Source of the DNA: Bacteroidetes bacterium HGW-Bacteroidetes-4 | Lineage (GTDB): Bacteria; Bacteroidota; Bacteroidia; Bacteroidales; SZUA-534 | Assembly: GCA_002840905.1 (NCBI GenBank) | Contig: PHDD01000010.1 | Location: forward strand, 62,001 to 126,000 | DNA: 64,000 bases | Reading direction: 5' to 3' | Shown: positions 1-8,725 of the stretch, one piece after another | Layout: each line of letters starts with the position of its first letter | How positions within the stretch are numbered: position 1 is the stretch's first letter | The notes under the pieces: generated by a model | What the model saw: only the letters and a program-made list of their open reading frames with translations | What the model was told of the DNA's origin: nothing | Databases searched by the model: none | Position numbers and translations under genes: made by a program

Positions 1-1
1 A

Positions 2-502
2 AACCTGGGCGACTTTTCGGTAAAAACATCGAACTCCCTGCTGTTTACTTCCGATTCGTACCTAGTGCTGATGCGCAGTGCAGCAGCCAGTGCTACGGTG
101 CGCGAAGGTTTTTGCCTGCTGGCAGAAAGCATCCTACGAAAAAATCCAGCCGAAGGAAATATACCTGCCCTAATTGAGCACCTGAAACTGAATGCTAATG
201 ATGTGCGCTATTTACGTGGCCCCATTGGGTTAAGCTCAGTTTATTATTTCGATGCCGCTAATTTGTTTCAGGTGGAGGAAGCTCTTGCTTACCAACAAGG
301 CGATACCACCCTGCTCTATTTTGCCTACAATGAAGCACAAAAAACGGTCGAAGTTTTTGAACATCTAAAAAAGATGTTGCCATCGAAAACAAAGTTTACC
401 CTGCTTGAAAGTCAGGCATCGGCTTTTAACCTGAAGGATAAAAAAGAGCGCACCCTGTTTTTTACCCTAAAGCAAAATGCGATACAAGTGGCTCTTAACT
501 AA
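2..502 (+). CDS. C-terminal part of an unrecognised protein (cut by window edge)
   Basis: The reading frame is open from the first complete codon of the window to a TAA at 500-502, so the gene begins upstream. The internal GTG at 65 is not a convincing start because the frame continues through it without a stop. About 166 residues are visible. The piece looks like a soluble alpha/beta fold with a GPIGL-type loop (RGPIGLSSVYYFD) and no membrane segment or obvious catalytic motif. It faintly resembles a Bacteroidota family of exported unknown function (DUF6599-like), but this is recollection and weak. The next gene starts 186 bases later in the same direction. Confidence 0.6.
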   Translation, partial: NLGDFSVKTSNSLLFTSDSYLVLMRSAAASATVREGFCLLAESILRKNPAEGNIPALIEHLKLNANDVRYLRGPIGLSSVYYFDAANLFQVEEALAYQQGDTTLLYFAYNEAQKTVEVFEHLKKMLPSKTKFTLLESQASAFNLKDKKERTLFFTLKQNAIQVALN

Positions 503-688
503 GCACAATACCTAATTATTAAATGGATTTCAGCTATTGAAACAGATACTATTTGTTTTTTGCATCACCTTAAAGGTTAGGTTTGCAGCTTTAACCTGAT
601 TTGTTTATTTTTTACCGGTAAATTTGTGTTTTTAACAGTAATTTTATACTTTTAATCGTCTTTTATTCAATCATTAACACATTAAATT

Positions 689-1138
689 ATGGCCTTAAAA
701 ATTAAAATCGACATTACGGTCGATACCGAGCTTTTAAAAGCCAGGTATCCCAAGGGTGGTAATATTAGCGACCACAACATTATTGACATGGTTCAGGATC
801 AAGGTAAATTTGAATACCAGGACGGGAATCGCGATAAGCTGATTTCCATTGTCAGTCCCGGCTCGTCGTTGAAGTGGAAAATCAAAAGCAAACAAAAAGG
901 GGTGAATCTCGATTTGTTGGATTACGTGGATTTGGACGGTAATATGAGTAAGGTATTTAAATCTAAACCCGGTAAAGCAGGAACAGACGATGAGTACGAC
1001 GGTGCAATAAAGGCCGATATAGGACAAAAAAGCATAAATACCCGCTACGCATTTAAGTTCTGTATTAAAAACGAGTCAGCAACCACCTGGACCTGGGATC
1101 CTGGCGTGGATGTTCCTTTTCCTCCCGTGGTGCCTTAA
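689..1138 (+). CDS. PixA/AidA-like small protein (tentative)
   Basis: A 149-residue protein without signal peptide or membrane segment. The N-terminus (IDITVDTELLKARYP) and the C-terminal WDPGVDVP motif resemble the layout of the PixA/AidA inclusion-body family, in which a VDTE..I..KYPNPS start and a C-terminal YFYWDP-type motif are typical. The match is by eye only and weak. The central part is rich in Lys, Asp and Gly. It has its own AT-rich upstream region and no close downstream partner, so it is probably monocistronic. PixA-like proteins in other bacteria are cytoplasmic inclusion or secondary-metabolism-linked proteins; no function can be inferred here. Confidence 0.55.
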   Translation: MALKIKIDITVDTELLKARYPKGGNISDHNIIDMVQDQGKFEYQDGNRDKLISIVSPGSSLKWKIKSKQKGVNLDLLDYVDLDGNMSKVFKSKPGKAGTDDEYDGAIKADIGQKSINTRYAFKFCIKNESATTWTWDPGVDVPFPPVVP

Positions 1139-1506
1139 GTCAACGAGCAATGGCAATTAGCAATTAACAATTAGCATGATAGAGACTGGTAAGTAAGTTG
1201 CTGGTTGCTATTGCTTTGAGTTTTGAGTTTTTGAGTTTATAATTTTGAGTAATGTCGGAAGAACAGAGAACAGAAGGGTACCCTATGATTATGCTGGGTG
1301 ACTCTGTGTCATAAATTTATTAAAAATATTACATAACCTCTAAGTAGCCCGCAGTCATCAAAAGACAGCACTCAGGTTTTAGTATGATACCTAATAGATT
1401 AGTTTCCAAAAATAAAAAACAGAAAACCAGACAAAAGTCATGTTTTTTGCGTGTTGGGTGATTGGGTAAATTGTTTTATCTTCGGTTTTTATTTATTCAA
1501 CTACCT
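1139..1506. other. Intergenic stretch with heptamer repeats, otherwise empty
   Basis: No ORF with coding character is seen between the PixA-like gene and the TPR kinase. The first part carries two short 7-bp-period tandem arrays (see the repeat entry). The rest is AT-rich and should contain the promoter of the kinase gene, but no clear TAnnTTTG box was identified. Confidence 0.5.
1153..1249. repeat. Heptamer-period intergenic repeats
   Basis: From 1153 to 1180 the sequence reads as four 7-base steps (GCAATTA, GCAATTA, ACAATTA, GCATGAT). From 1218 to 1249 the triplet GAG recurs at spacings of 7, 8 and 14 bases within TTTTGAG units. Both are non-coding. Similar 7-base periodicity recurs at three other intergenic places in the window. 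Confidence 0.55.
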
Positions 1507-3291
1507 ATGAAACCATACCGCTTTTATATTTTAGCGATTCTTCTTATTGTCTCTGCCTTAAGCTTAAAGGGAAATAATGAACTAAGGAATACTTTTAAAG
1601 AAATTTACCAGAAAGCCAACAGTGAGAACAATAAGGAAAAAGCCTTAAAATATGCTTTTGATGCCTACGAACTGGCTAAACAAATGAATAACGACACCCT
1701 GATAGCCTCAGGGCTTGTTGTTATTAGTAACAATTATAAATCGTTGGGGAATTACGGGCAGGCACTAACTTATGCCCTGCTGGCCGAACCTTTTTATCAA
1801 AAAATTAACGAAACTATGGGTTCTGCCATGATAGCCACCCACATTGCCGGCATCTATTTTACCATGGAAAACTTTGAACCTGCAATTAGTTACTACCATC
1901 GGGCCATGCAAATTAAAACCGAATACATTGCCCTCACCCTGGCCATCTATATTAACTTGAGCGAAATTTACCGGCAAATGCAATTCTACGACAGTGCACT
2001 TTTTTACATGCAACGCTACCAAACCGAAGCCGGGGAACATAATTTTGCCTATTACGACGGACAAAACTATGCAAACCTGGGATTGGTTTATGCCGCACAA
2101 AACAAAACCACAGCAGCCGATTCGATGCTCAGCAAAGCCATAAACTTACTAAAAACCAACAAGGACTTTATGGCACTAACCCAAACCTATCTGGAGCTGG
2201 CCAAGATTTATCTTGAACAAAAAGACTTTTCGAAAGCCTTACCACTGGTAAAGCTTGCCTTCCAAACCGCCGACAGCAACCACTATACCGGTGAACTTAA
2301 AAAAGCATCCCTTTTGCTGGCACAACTTAACGAACAAAAAAACAACTTTGTCGATGCCTACCATTACCTTAAAACCTTTAACTCCCTGCGCGAACAAATA
2401 GCCAGCGACTCGGTGGTTTCAAAACTGGCCGAAATGCGTGCCGATTTTGAGATTCAAAAAAAGGAAGAAGAGGTTATTTACCTGAAACGGATTAGTAATA
2501 TTAAGAACCTGCTGGCCCTGATTCTTATTCTTAGCTTAGTGGCAGTACTAACCCTGGTTCGTTTCCTATATGTCGAAAACAAAAAACGGAAACAAGCCAA
2601 CCGCTCGCTAGAAGAATACAACGAAGAGCTGAACCAAAAAAACCACATCATCCATCAGGCCTTGCAGGATAAAGAAATTCTAATTCGCGAAATTCACCAC
2701 CGAGTAAAAAACAACCTGCAGATAATTTCCAGCATCATTAACCTGCAGCGCATGCGCATCGATAACCCCGACACTGAAAACATCTTTAACGAAATGCAAC
2801 GCCGTATTATGGCCATTTCGTCGATTCACCACAAACTGTACCAGGGCGATTCGGTTTCGCTTATTAATATGAAGGAATACCTGACTGAGATTGTTGAATC
2901 CATTCATCAGGCCTTCGACGATCAGGGTATGGAAGTAGATTACCAGATTTCGATACAAAATATAAAACTTGATATCGATGCGGCGGTTTCTCTGGGTCTT
3001 ATTGTAAACGAACTGGTTACCAATGCCTACAAATACGCTTTTAAACCCGGACACAAAAACCAGCTGACAATCGGGCTCACAGTTATCGAAAAACATCAGT
3101 ACCAGCTAAGGGTTAGCGATTCGGGCCCTGGTCTTCCCCAGGAATTTTCCATCGACAAAAGCGATTCACTGGGAATGCGTATGGTTTCCTTACTCACCCG
3201 ACAGCTTAAAGGAAACATCGCTATACAAAACCAAAAAGGAGCTGTTGTGCTAATTGATTTTAAAGAACCGCTTAAAAACCTTTTGCGATAA
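1507..3291 (+). CDS. TPR-containing sensor histidine kinase (HisKA_2 type)
   Basis: Membrane histidine kinase of about 594 residues. The ATG at 1507 is preferred over the in-frame TTG at 1462 because it begins a normal signal peptide (MKPYRFYILAILLIVSALSL). The exported N-terminal half (about residues 30-310) is built of tetratricopeptide-like helical repeats. One membrane helix follows (about 335-355, LLALILILSLVAVLTLVRFL), then a short coiled coil. Next comes a HisKA_2 dimerisation domain with EIHHRVKNNLQIISS near residue 397, and a HATPase_c domain with VNELVTNAYKYAF (N box) and DSGPGLP (G1). The gene for a LytTR response regulator starts 67 bases downstream on the same strand, and such kinase-regulator neighbours are normally cognate. 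The signal is unknown; TPR sensor domains usually bind protein or peptide partners. Confidence 0.9.
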   Translation: MKPYRFYILAILLIVSALSLKGNNELRNTFKEIYQKANSENNKEKALKYAFDAYELAKQMNNDTLIASGLVVISNNYKSLGNYGQALTYALLAEPFYQKINETMGSAMIATHIAGIYFTMENFEPAISYYHRAMQIKTEYIALTLAIYINLSEIYRQMQFYDSALFYMQRYQTEAGEHNFAYYDGQNYANLGLVYAAQNKTTAADSMLSKAINLLKTNKDFMALTQTYLELAKIYLEQKDFSKALPLVKLAFQTADSNHYTGELKKASLLLAQLNEQKNNFVDAYHYLKTFNSLREQIASDSVVSKLAEMRADFEIQKKEEEVIYLKRISNIKNLLALILILSLVAVLTLVRFLYVENKKRKQANRSLEEYNEELNQKNHIIHQALQDKEILIREIHHRVKNNLQIISSIINLQRMRIDNPDTENIFNEMQRRIMAISSIHHKLYQGDSVSLINMKEYLTEIVESIHQAFDDQGMEVDYQISIQNIKLDIDAAVSLGLIVNELVTNAYKYAFKPGHKNQLTIGLTVIEKHQYQLRVSDSGPGLPQEFSIDKSDSLGMRMVSLLTRQLKGNIAIQNQKGAVVLIDFKEPLKNLLR

Positions 3292-3358
3292 AAAGCAGAT
3301 TTTTATTATTGTTCGGAACAAATAATTAACTTGCAAACGTGTTTCTAATTCCTTACGT

Positions 3359-4111
3359 ATGCTTAAACTTTTAATTGTTGAAGACGAACTGCTTATTGCC
3401 GAAGATTTACGGATGCAGCTAACCAAACTGGGTTACCATGTTGTTGGCATGGCCGTTAGTTACATGGAAGCTATTGAATTAATAATGGAAGATTTGCCTG
3501 ATTTGGTGCTTCTTGATATCAACATTAAAGGCGACAAAGACGGTATTGAACTGGGGCATTTTCTGCATCACGAAGTAGAAATTCCGTTTATTTACCTTAC
3601 CAGCCATTCCGACAGCAAAACCCTGGCCCGGGCCAAGGAAACCCAACCCGATGCCTACCTTTTAAAACCCTACAAAAAAGAAGGCTTGTACACCGCCATC
3701 GAAATTGCCCTTTCGAATGCTGTCAAGCGCAATCGCCACGAAGCCCTGGAAAGCCTAAATAAAAAAGAACCTGAGGGTGAAGAATTGATTCTAAAGGATT
3801 GCCTTTTTGTAAAAAAGGATCATTCGTTTATTAAAGTAAAGCTAAGCGAAATTAAATACCTGAATTCTGAAGGCAATTACATGACAATTTTTGTGGACCG
3901 GGAGAATAAATACCTCATCCGCTCCACCATAAAAAACATGCTGGAATATATTCCTAACGATGTGTTTTTCCAAACCCACAAATCGTATCTGGTTAACCTG
4001 AATTTTTTAGAGCAGATTGGCCCTATGTCGGTTACCGTATCGGGTCAGGAAGTTCCACTGGCAAAAAACAAAAAAGAGCAATTACTTTCGCGGATGCGAA
4101 CACTTAAATGA
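3359..4111 (+). CDS. LytTR-family response regulator
   Basis: A 250-residue regulator. The receiver domain (about 1-118) has the acidic pair EDE near the start, the phospho-acceptor Asp in LVLLDINIKG (about residue 53), the conserved Thr/Ser in YLTSHSD and Lys in LLKPYKK. The C-terminal LytTR DNA-binding domain (about 140-245) contains the family-typical stretches IKYLNSEGNYMTIF and THKSYLVNLNFL. It lies directly behind the TPR/HisKA_2 kinase and is its likely output. LytTR regulators bind pairs of direct repeats about one helical turn or more apart; no obvious target was identified here. Confidence 0.92.
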   Translation: MLKLLIVEDELLIAEDLRMQLTKLGYHVVGMAVSYMEAIELIMEDLPDLVLLDINIKGDKDGIELGHFLHHEVEIPFIYLTSHSDSKTLARAKETQPDAYLLKPYKKEGLYTAIEIALSNAVKRNRHEALESLNKKEPEGEELILKDCLFVKKDHSFIKVKLSEIKYLNSEGNYMTIFVDRENKYLIRSTIKNMLEYIPNDVFFQTHKSYLVNLNFLEQIGPMSVTVSGQEVPLAKNKKEQLLSRMRTLK

Positions 4112-4183
4112 TTAGTATTCAGTGTAATTCTTATAAGACTTTGAATTTTTCACTCATTAATGACCGAATTGCAAACCGTTAGT

Positions 4184-5452
4184 TTACATCGGTAGAAGAA
4201 CCGTAAAAACTGTACCTTTACCCTCAACACTGCTTGCTGAAATGCTGCCCTTGTGAATCTCAACATATTCACGGCAAACCAAAATACCCAAACCCGATCC
4301 TTTTTCGTTTAAGGTTCCCGTTTTTGAGTCAACGGCAACATTGGCAAACAGGTTTTCCAAAGTATCCTGATTCATTCCCACTCCCGTATCAGAAACCTTA
4401 ATACAAATCCAGTTCTGCTCTTTTGCTGCCGAAATAGTTACTTTTCCTTTGCGGTGTGTGAATTTTATGGCGTTCGAAACAAGGTTTCGGATTACCGCCT
4501 TCATCATGTTTTTATCAGCATTAATCATCAGGTCATCATCCACAACGCTGTTAAGCGAGATCAGTTTTAATGCGGCATTTCCTTCCAAATAAGCCATTAC
4601 TTCATTAATCAGATCCGACAGGTTGGTTTCCTGCGGGCTAAAAAGTACCTGTCCGGTTTGTATTCGCCCCCACTCCAACAAATCTTCGAGCAGGGTTTGT
4701 ATTTTTTGGGCTGAATGATTAACCATCGATAAATAATAGCGGGCTTCTTTTTCATCAATATTGGGCAGACTGTCTTCGATCAACGAGCTAAATCCCATAA
4801 TACTGGTCAGGGGCGAACGTAAATCGTGGGCCATAACCGAAAATAATTTGTCCTTGGTCTGATTTACTTTATTCAAATAGTTTTTTCGCTCGTTCAGCAC
4901 CCGGTTTCTCGATTTTAAATCAAATACCAGGCGTTGCTGTAACAGGTGATAGTTCTCGAGTACCCGAATGATTAAATTGATGCCCAAAAGAAAAGTCAAC
5001 AATACTACCGTGAGCATGGGTACCGATTTTTTAAGAAAATCTGATCCGGTAGTTAAAACCAGCCACCAAATAATGCCATAAATGATAAGCCCTATAAACA
5101 GCGAATGAAAACGGCTTAATGTAAAACCAGAATACAGAATAATTAAGCCCAGTAACATGGCATTGCTGTAAAATATCAGGTTAATATCCGGATTATGGAC
5201 TTCAAAAAAAATGTCGAGAAAAACGTTTAGCAGCACGGAGTACAACACCAGGCCATTGGCTACTTTTATCGATATGCTGCGTCTCCAAACCAAGACAAGG
5301 GCAACCGCAGCCACCACCAGGCAAAAAAGACTGGCATACAAACCCACTACTTGGTTTGTATTAAAAAATAAATCAACCACATTTCCTGTGAAAGAGCTCC
5401 CTGCTCCCACAAAAAATAACATTTTTCGTATTTTCGGTAACGAATTTGTCAT
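4184..5452 (-). CDS. Membrane sensor histidine kinase with multi-helix N-terminus
   Basis: A 422-residue kinase. The N-terminal half (about residues 15-175) has around six hydrophobic helices and no large extracellular loop, so it may sense membrane state or act with a partner protein. A short coiled coil leads to HisKA with MAHDLRSPLTSIMGFSSL (phospho-His in MAHD, about residue 210) and HATPase_c with RNLVSNAIKFTH (N box), DTGVGM (G1) and GSGLGI (G2). No response regulator gene adjoins it. It converges on the LytTR gene with 72 bases between stop codons. It is an orphan kinase, so partner and signal are unknown. Confidence 0.9.
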   Translation of the reverse strand: MTNSLPKIRKMLFFVGAGSSFTGNVVDLFFNTNQVVGLYASLFCLVVAAVALVLVWRRSISIKVANGLVLYSVLLNVFLDIFFEVHNPDINLIFYSNAMLLGLIILYSGFTLSRFHSLFIGLIIYGIIWWLVLTTGSDFLKKSVPMLTVVLLTFLLGINLIIRVLENYHLLQQRLVFDLKSRNRVLNERKNYLNKVNQTKDKLFSVMAHDLRSPLTSIMGFSSLIEDSLPNIDEKEARYYLSMVNHSAQKIQTLLEDLLEWGRIQTGQVLFSPQETNLSDLINEVMAYLEGNAALKLISLNSVVDDDLMINADKNMMKAVIRNLVSNAIKFTHRKGKVTISAAKEQNWICIKVSDTGVGMNQDTLENLFANVAVDSKTGTLNEKGSGLGILVCREYVEIHKGSISASSVEGKGTVFTVLLPM

Positions 5453-5624
5453 AGAAAACCTTTCTTCACTTTATCGTCCTCAGTAAGTAAACGCTACCTA
5501 ACTGTAATGGTGACAAAAATAGCTGAAAATAAATTATAAACCATTGAGCAAAATGGCAATATAACATTAAGTTCATCATAAAAACTATTGCATACAGTTT
5601 AAACCAAGACGATAAAAAAAGGAT

Positions 5625-6455
5625 TTATTCCAATCCTTTATCTTTTCCAACATCCAGGCTGAACTGCCCGATAAGGCGATTAAACTGATTAACTAGCGCA
5701 TCAATTATCGGTTCGAAGGCTTCGCCCGTAAGTTCATTTACATATATTTTTTTAATCTCAGTAACCAATACCAAAACATGGGAGAAATGACTGTTTAGGT
5801 ATTCCGCTAGGTATCCATCGCCCACAAACACGTCGTTTTCAGCCACCCAAAGGGTGTGTTCCGGCAGGTCAATTTTTCGCAACAAATTAAGCCATTGCTC
5901 CACTCTTGGACGAAAAGTTGTCTTTTTAACCAACACGGTACCCAGGTTAAAATCGGGAGCAGCTTTTGGCATACGCAAATAATTAAACGAATGCATATCG
6001 AAAACCACCAAGGTAGTATAATTCCTATTTAATTGCTTAATGAGTGCCTCGATCAACAGGTAAAAATTGTGATGTTTCTTAAGGCTTTGATTTCTTTCTT
6101 TTTCAGTCAAAGGTTCGCTCCATACCTTTTTTCCCCAGGCGGTATCGTAAATGGCTTCTTCGGGCGAACGATTTAAATCGTAAGCATAACGTGAATCGCA
6201 GCCAGCCAGTACCATAGGCTGCTCTGCTATAAAATCAAGTGTAAAAGGGTCTTCCTCGTACCAGCGTTCATAATCGTTGAGAGCACATTTTTCCTGTAAT
6301 TTGGCTGCAAACCGATGTCCCTGATGAATGGCCAAACAGAGTTGTGGAACATAGGCTTCAATTTTCAAATAAAACGAACCCTCGTCGACCAGCGCCTGAA
6401 AAGGCTTTTGTAATTTTATATTACCGATAGCTTTACTTAGGCTAAGCTTTTTCAT
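5625..6455 (-). CDS. N-formylglutamate amidohydrolase-family protein
   Basis: About 276 residues, cytoplasmic. ATG at 6455 is preferred over the in-frame TTG at 6464. The family (FGase, zinc-dependent amidohydrolases and peptidases) is recognised from CDSRYAYDLNR and from the DMHSF metal-binding motif in TTLVVFDMHSFN, plus the later EVND/GDGYLAEYLN region. In classical histidine degradation this fold cleaves N-formyl-L-glutamate, but no hut genes are nearby and many Bacteroidota paralogues are uncharacterised, so the substrate is left open. It stands alone between a kinase gene and a small exported protein gene on the same strand. Confidence 0.75.
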   Translation of the reverse strand: MKKLSLSKAIGNIKLQKPFQALVDEGSFYLKIEAYVPQLCLAIHQGHRFAAKLQEKCALNDYERWYEEDPFTLDFIAEQPMVLAGCDSRYAYDLNRSPEEAIYDTAWGKKVWSEPLTEKERNQSLKKHHNFYLLIEALIKQLNRNYTTLVVFDMHSFNYLRMPKAAPDFNLGTVLVKKTTFRPRVEQWLNLLRKIDLPEHTLWVAENDVFVGDGYLAEYLNSHFSHVLVLVTEIKKIYVNELTGEAFEPIIDALVNQFNRLIGQFSLDVGKDKGLE

Positions 6456-6589
6456 GGCCAGCAAACTAATTTATACTCAAACCAAACGTAATAAATAAGG
6501 TATTTGTTGCCACCTAAAATGACTGTAATAAATTTTTGGGATATTATTTAAGGCAAGATACCCGCAAAGGGCCGGGTGAAAAATAAAAG

Positions 6590-6626
6590 AACAAAGGCCA
6601 TTTCAGCATTAGAAATGGCCTTTGTT
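6590..6626 (-). terminator. Rho-independent terminator of the Cys/Lys-rich protein gene
   Basis: A perfect 15-bp stem (6590-6604 pairing with 6612-6626, core AAAGGCCATTTC) encloses a 7-base loop. On the minus strand it is followed by a T-rich run (CTTTTATTTTTC). It lies 18 bases past the stop codon of the gene at 6645-6971. Confidence 0.9.
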
Positions 6627-6644
6627 TGATAAAAACTGTATGTA

Positions 6645-6971
6645 TTATTTGCTTTTTTCTTTAGTTGCTTCGGTAGTTTTAGTTGAACCATCGCATTTTT
6701 TAGCGCAATCTTTTTTAGCTTCGGCTGTTTTGCACTCACTCTTTTTGGCAGCACAATCTTTTTTAGCTTCACCTGATTTTGCCGCTGCAGTTTTACCATC
6801 GGCTGCTTTAGCCTGGCAATTCGCACAGGTACAATCGGCCGGACAGGGTTTTTTGTCGTCGTCAACCACAACAATCTCAACTCCATTATCGACCAATACT
6901 TCGGTTGCAGCAGCTTTAAATCCTAAACCAGCAACAAAAAACAAGCTTAAAACAAAAATCATTTTTTTCAT
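6645..6971 (-). CDS. Small exported Cys/Lys/Ala-rich protein
   Basis: A 108-residue protein with a clear signal peptide (MKKMIFVLSLFFVAGLGFKAAA). A short hydrophobic/acidic stretch (VLVDNGVEIVVVDDDKK) follows, then a low-complexity tail of Lys, Ala, Glu and Thr with eight cysteines. Four cysteines cluster as CPADCTCANC and four are spaced within KKDC, SEC, KKDC and KKC units. The arrangement suggests metal binding or a disulfide-linked cell-envelope peptide, but no named family was recognised. A good gene model is supported by its own terminator and the ATG-proximal signal peptide. The antisense reading frame over the same region is a by-product of the repetitive composition. Confidence 0.75.
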   Translation of the reverse strand: MKKMIFVLSLFFVAGLGFKAAATEVLVDNGVEIVVVDDDKKPCPADCTCANCQAKAADGKTAAAKSGEAKKDCAAKKSECKTAEAKKDCAKKCDGSTKTTEATKEKSK

Positions 6972-7074
6972 AACAATTAATTTTAGTTAATAACCAGCAC
7001 AAATGTAGCAATGCATTCACCGGCAAAGCGTTATTTACTTGTTATAAAAGTGTTAATGAGTTGTTAAACCCAAA

Positions 7075-8451
7075 TTATAAATCGTCGGGTGTAATTAAAG
7101 GAAGTGAAAGGGTGAAGCTGGAGCCGAGTTCCAATACCGAACGCACCTCAATATCGCCACCCATGGCCGTAGCCAGTTTTTTCGACAAGGTAAGCCCCAA
7201 GCCAGCTCCCCGGTAAAGTTTATTGGTGTTGCTGTTGGATTTACGAAACCTATCGAATATTAAGGTTAAATCGGTAGCCGGAATACCAATACCGGTATCT
7301 TTAACTAAAAAGTGCAGCCTACGTTCGTGCTGATAGATTATAAATTCAATTTTTCCCTTATGAGTAAATTTTATGGCATTATTCAACAAATTATGCACAA
7401 TCTGCATTACACGAGATTTATCGGCCACCAGACGTAGCTGTTCACCGTCCAATTGATTATCGAGATGGAATTCAACCGCCGATTCCGGTTTAAATTCCTC
7501 AATCCATTGATACACTTCCTGAATAAAGGGATTGAGTTCAAACACCTCGTAACGGAAACCAATTTGGTCGGATTCAAGCATCGACAAATCGATAATATCG
7601 TTTATGAGTTGCAACAACGAATCGGCATTGGAGTTAATAAAACGCAGGTAATTCTTCATTTCATCGGAAACCGCAAGCTCCTGCATTAAAATCTGTGAGA
7701 ATCCAACAATGGAATTCATGGGGGTTCGTATTTCATGGCTCAGGTTTGCCAGAAATGCCGATTTTAACCGATCCGATTCCTCGGCTTTTTCTTTTGCATA
7801 TTTTAACGCTTTTGTACGCTGGCTAACTTTAATTTCCAAATCTTCTTTATGCATGGCCAGTTCCACATTTTGTTTGGCAATAAGCTCATTTTTAGCAATT
7901 AAATTTTGTTGCTGCTCAATAAGCTTATCCTGTATTGATTGTAATTCTTCGAGGTTTTGCCTGAGCTCTTCCTCAGCGCTCAATAAGGCTTCGTTTTTTA
8001 CAATAAGTTCTTCTTTTAACCGGATTAAATCGGTAATATCGCGCGATATACCAAACACCCCCACTACTTTTCCGTTGCTCGCAAATAAAGGTAATTTTGA
8101 AGTGGAAACCCATTTTATTTCCTGATTAATGGTTTCCTTTTCGAGAATCCCAATCAGGGGTTTGCCTGTTTTTATTATCTCCTGTTCGTCGTTATAAGCC
8201 TGTTGGGCATGTACTTCGTCCTGAATATCAAAATCGGTTTTACCCACAAACGAATCTCTGGTTTTATGGATAAAGCGTTCCTGCATGTAGTTGCTTACCT
8301 TTATAAAGCGGCTTTCGCTATCTTTAAAATAAATGGAATCGGGAATCTTACTCAACAAGGCATTTAATAAGAAAGACTCATCGAGTACCGGGTTATTGTT
8401 GTCGGGTGCATCTGATGCCGTATCGCTGATTAACCTTTTATTCTGTTCCAT
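7075..8451 (-). CDS. Soluble PAS-domain sensor histidine kinase
   Basis: A 458-residue kinase with no membrane helix. A PAS domain (about residues 28-145) carries PDSIYFKDSESRFIKVS and ends in the PAC-like GVFGISRDITDLIRLKEEL. A long coiled coil (about 145-225) leads to HisKA with FLANLSHEIRTPMNSIVGFSQIL (phospho-His about residue 240) and HATPase_c with HNLLNNAIKFTH (N box), DTGIGIP (G1) and GAGLGLTLSKKL (G2). It is cytoplasmic and probably senses a small ligand or redox state through PAS. No regulator gene adjoins it. The divergent kinase/OmpR pair begins 274 bases away on the other strand and is a separate system. Confidence 0.9.
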   Translation of the reverse strand: MEQNKRLISDTASDAPDNNNPVLDESFLLNALLSKIPDSIYFKDSESRFIKVSNYMQERFIHKTRDSFVGKTDFDIQDEVHAQQAYNDEQEIIKTGKPLIGILEKETINQEIKWVSTSKLPLFASNGKVVGVFGISRDITDLIRLKEELIVKNEALLSAEEELRQNLEELQSIQDKLIEQQQNLIAKNELIAKQNVELAMHKEDLEIKVSQRTKALKYAKEKAEESDRLKSAFLANLSHEIRTPMNSIVGFSQILMQELAVSDEMKNYLRFINSNADSLLQLINDIIDLSMLESDQIGFRYEVFELNPFIQEVYQWIEEFKPESAVEFHLDNQLDGEQLRLVADKSRVMQIVHNLLNNAIKFTHKGKIEFIIYQHERRLHFLVKDTGIGIPATDLTLIFDRFRKSNSNTNKLYRGAGLGLTLSKKLATAMGGDIEVRSVLELGSSFTLSLPLITPDDL

Positions 8452-8725
8452 TGACTTTTATTCTGAAATTAATCCGGGTTGAAAGTCACTAACGGACTTC
8501 GTTCTAAAATTAGTGTTTTTTTACTGATTTTTTAAATACCTATCCTTTGCTGGTGTATTAAGGTTGTGTTTTTAATAATTTAACAACTTACAATTAATTT
8601 TGTTTAATAGACACCGTGCTACATCCATTTATAAATCGATTATAAAACTAGGCTTGTTAATGTTTTGTTAATGAACAGGCAATGGTTTAAAATTTAGCTT
8701 ATTTTGCACTTACAAATTTTAAGGA

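Noticed and set aside
65..502. GTG at 65 as the true start of the first gene
   Set aside because: The frame stays open to the left edge and no ribosome-binding or promoter signal precedes the GTG.
6622..6990. Plus-strand frame over the Cys/Lys-rich gene
   Set aside because: It is antisense to a gene with signal peptide and terminator, and its composition mirrors the low-complexity tail.
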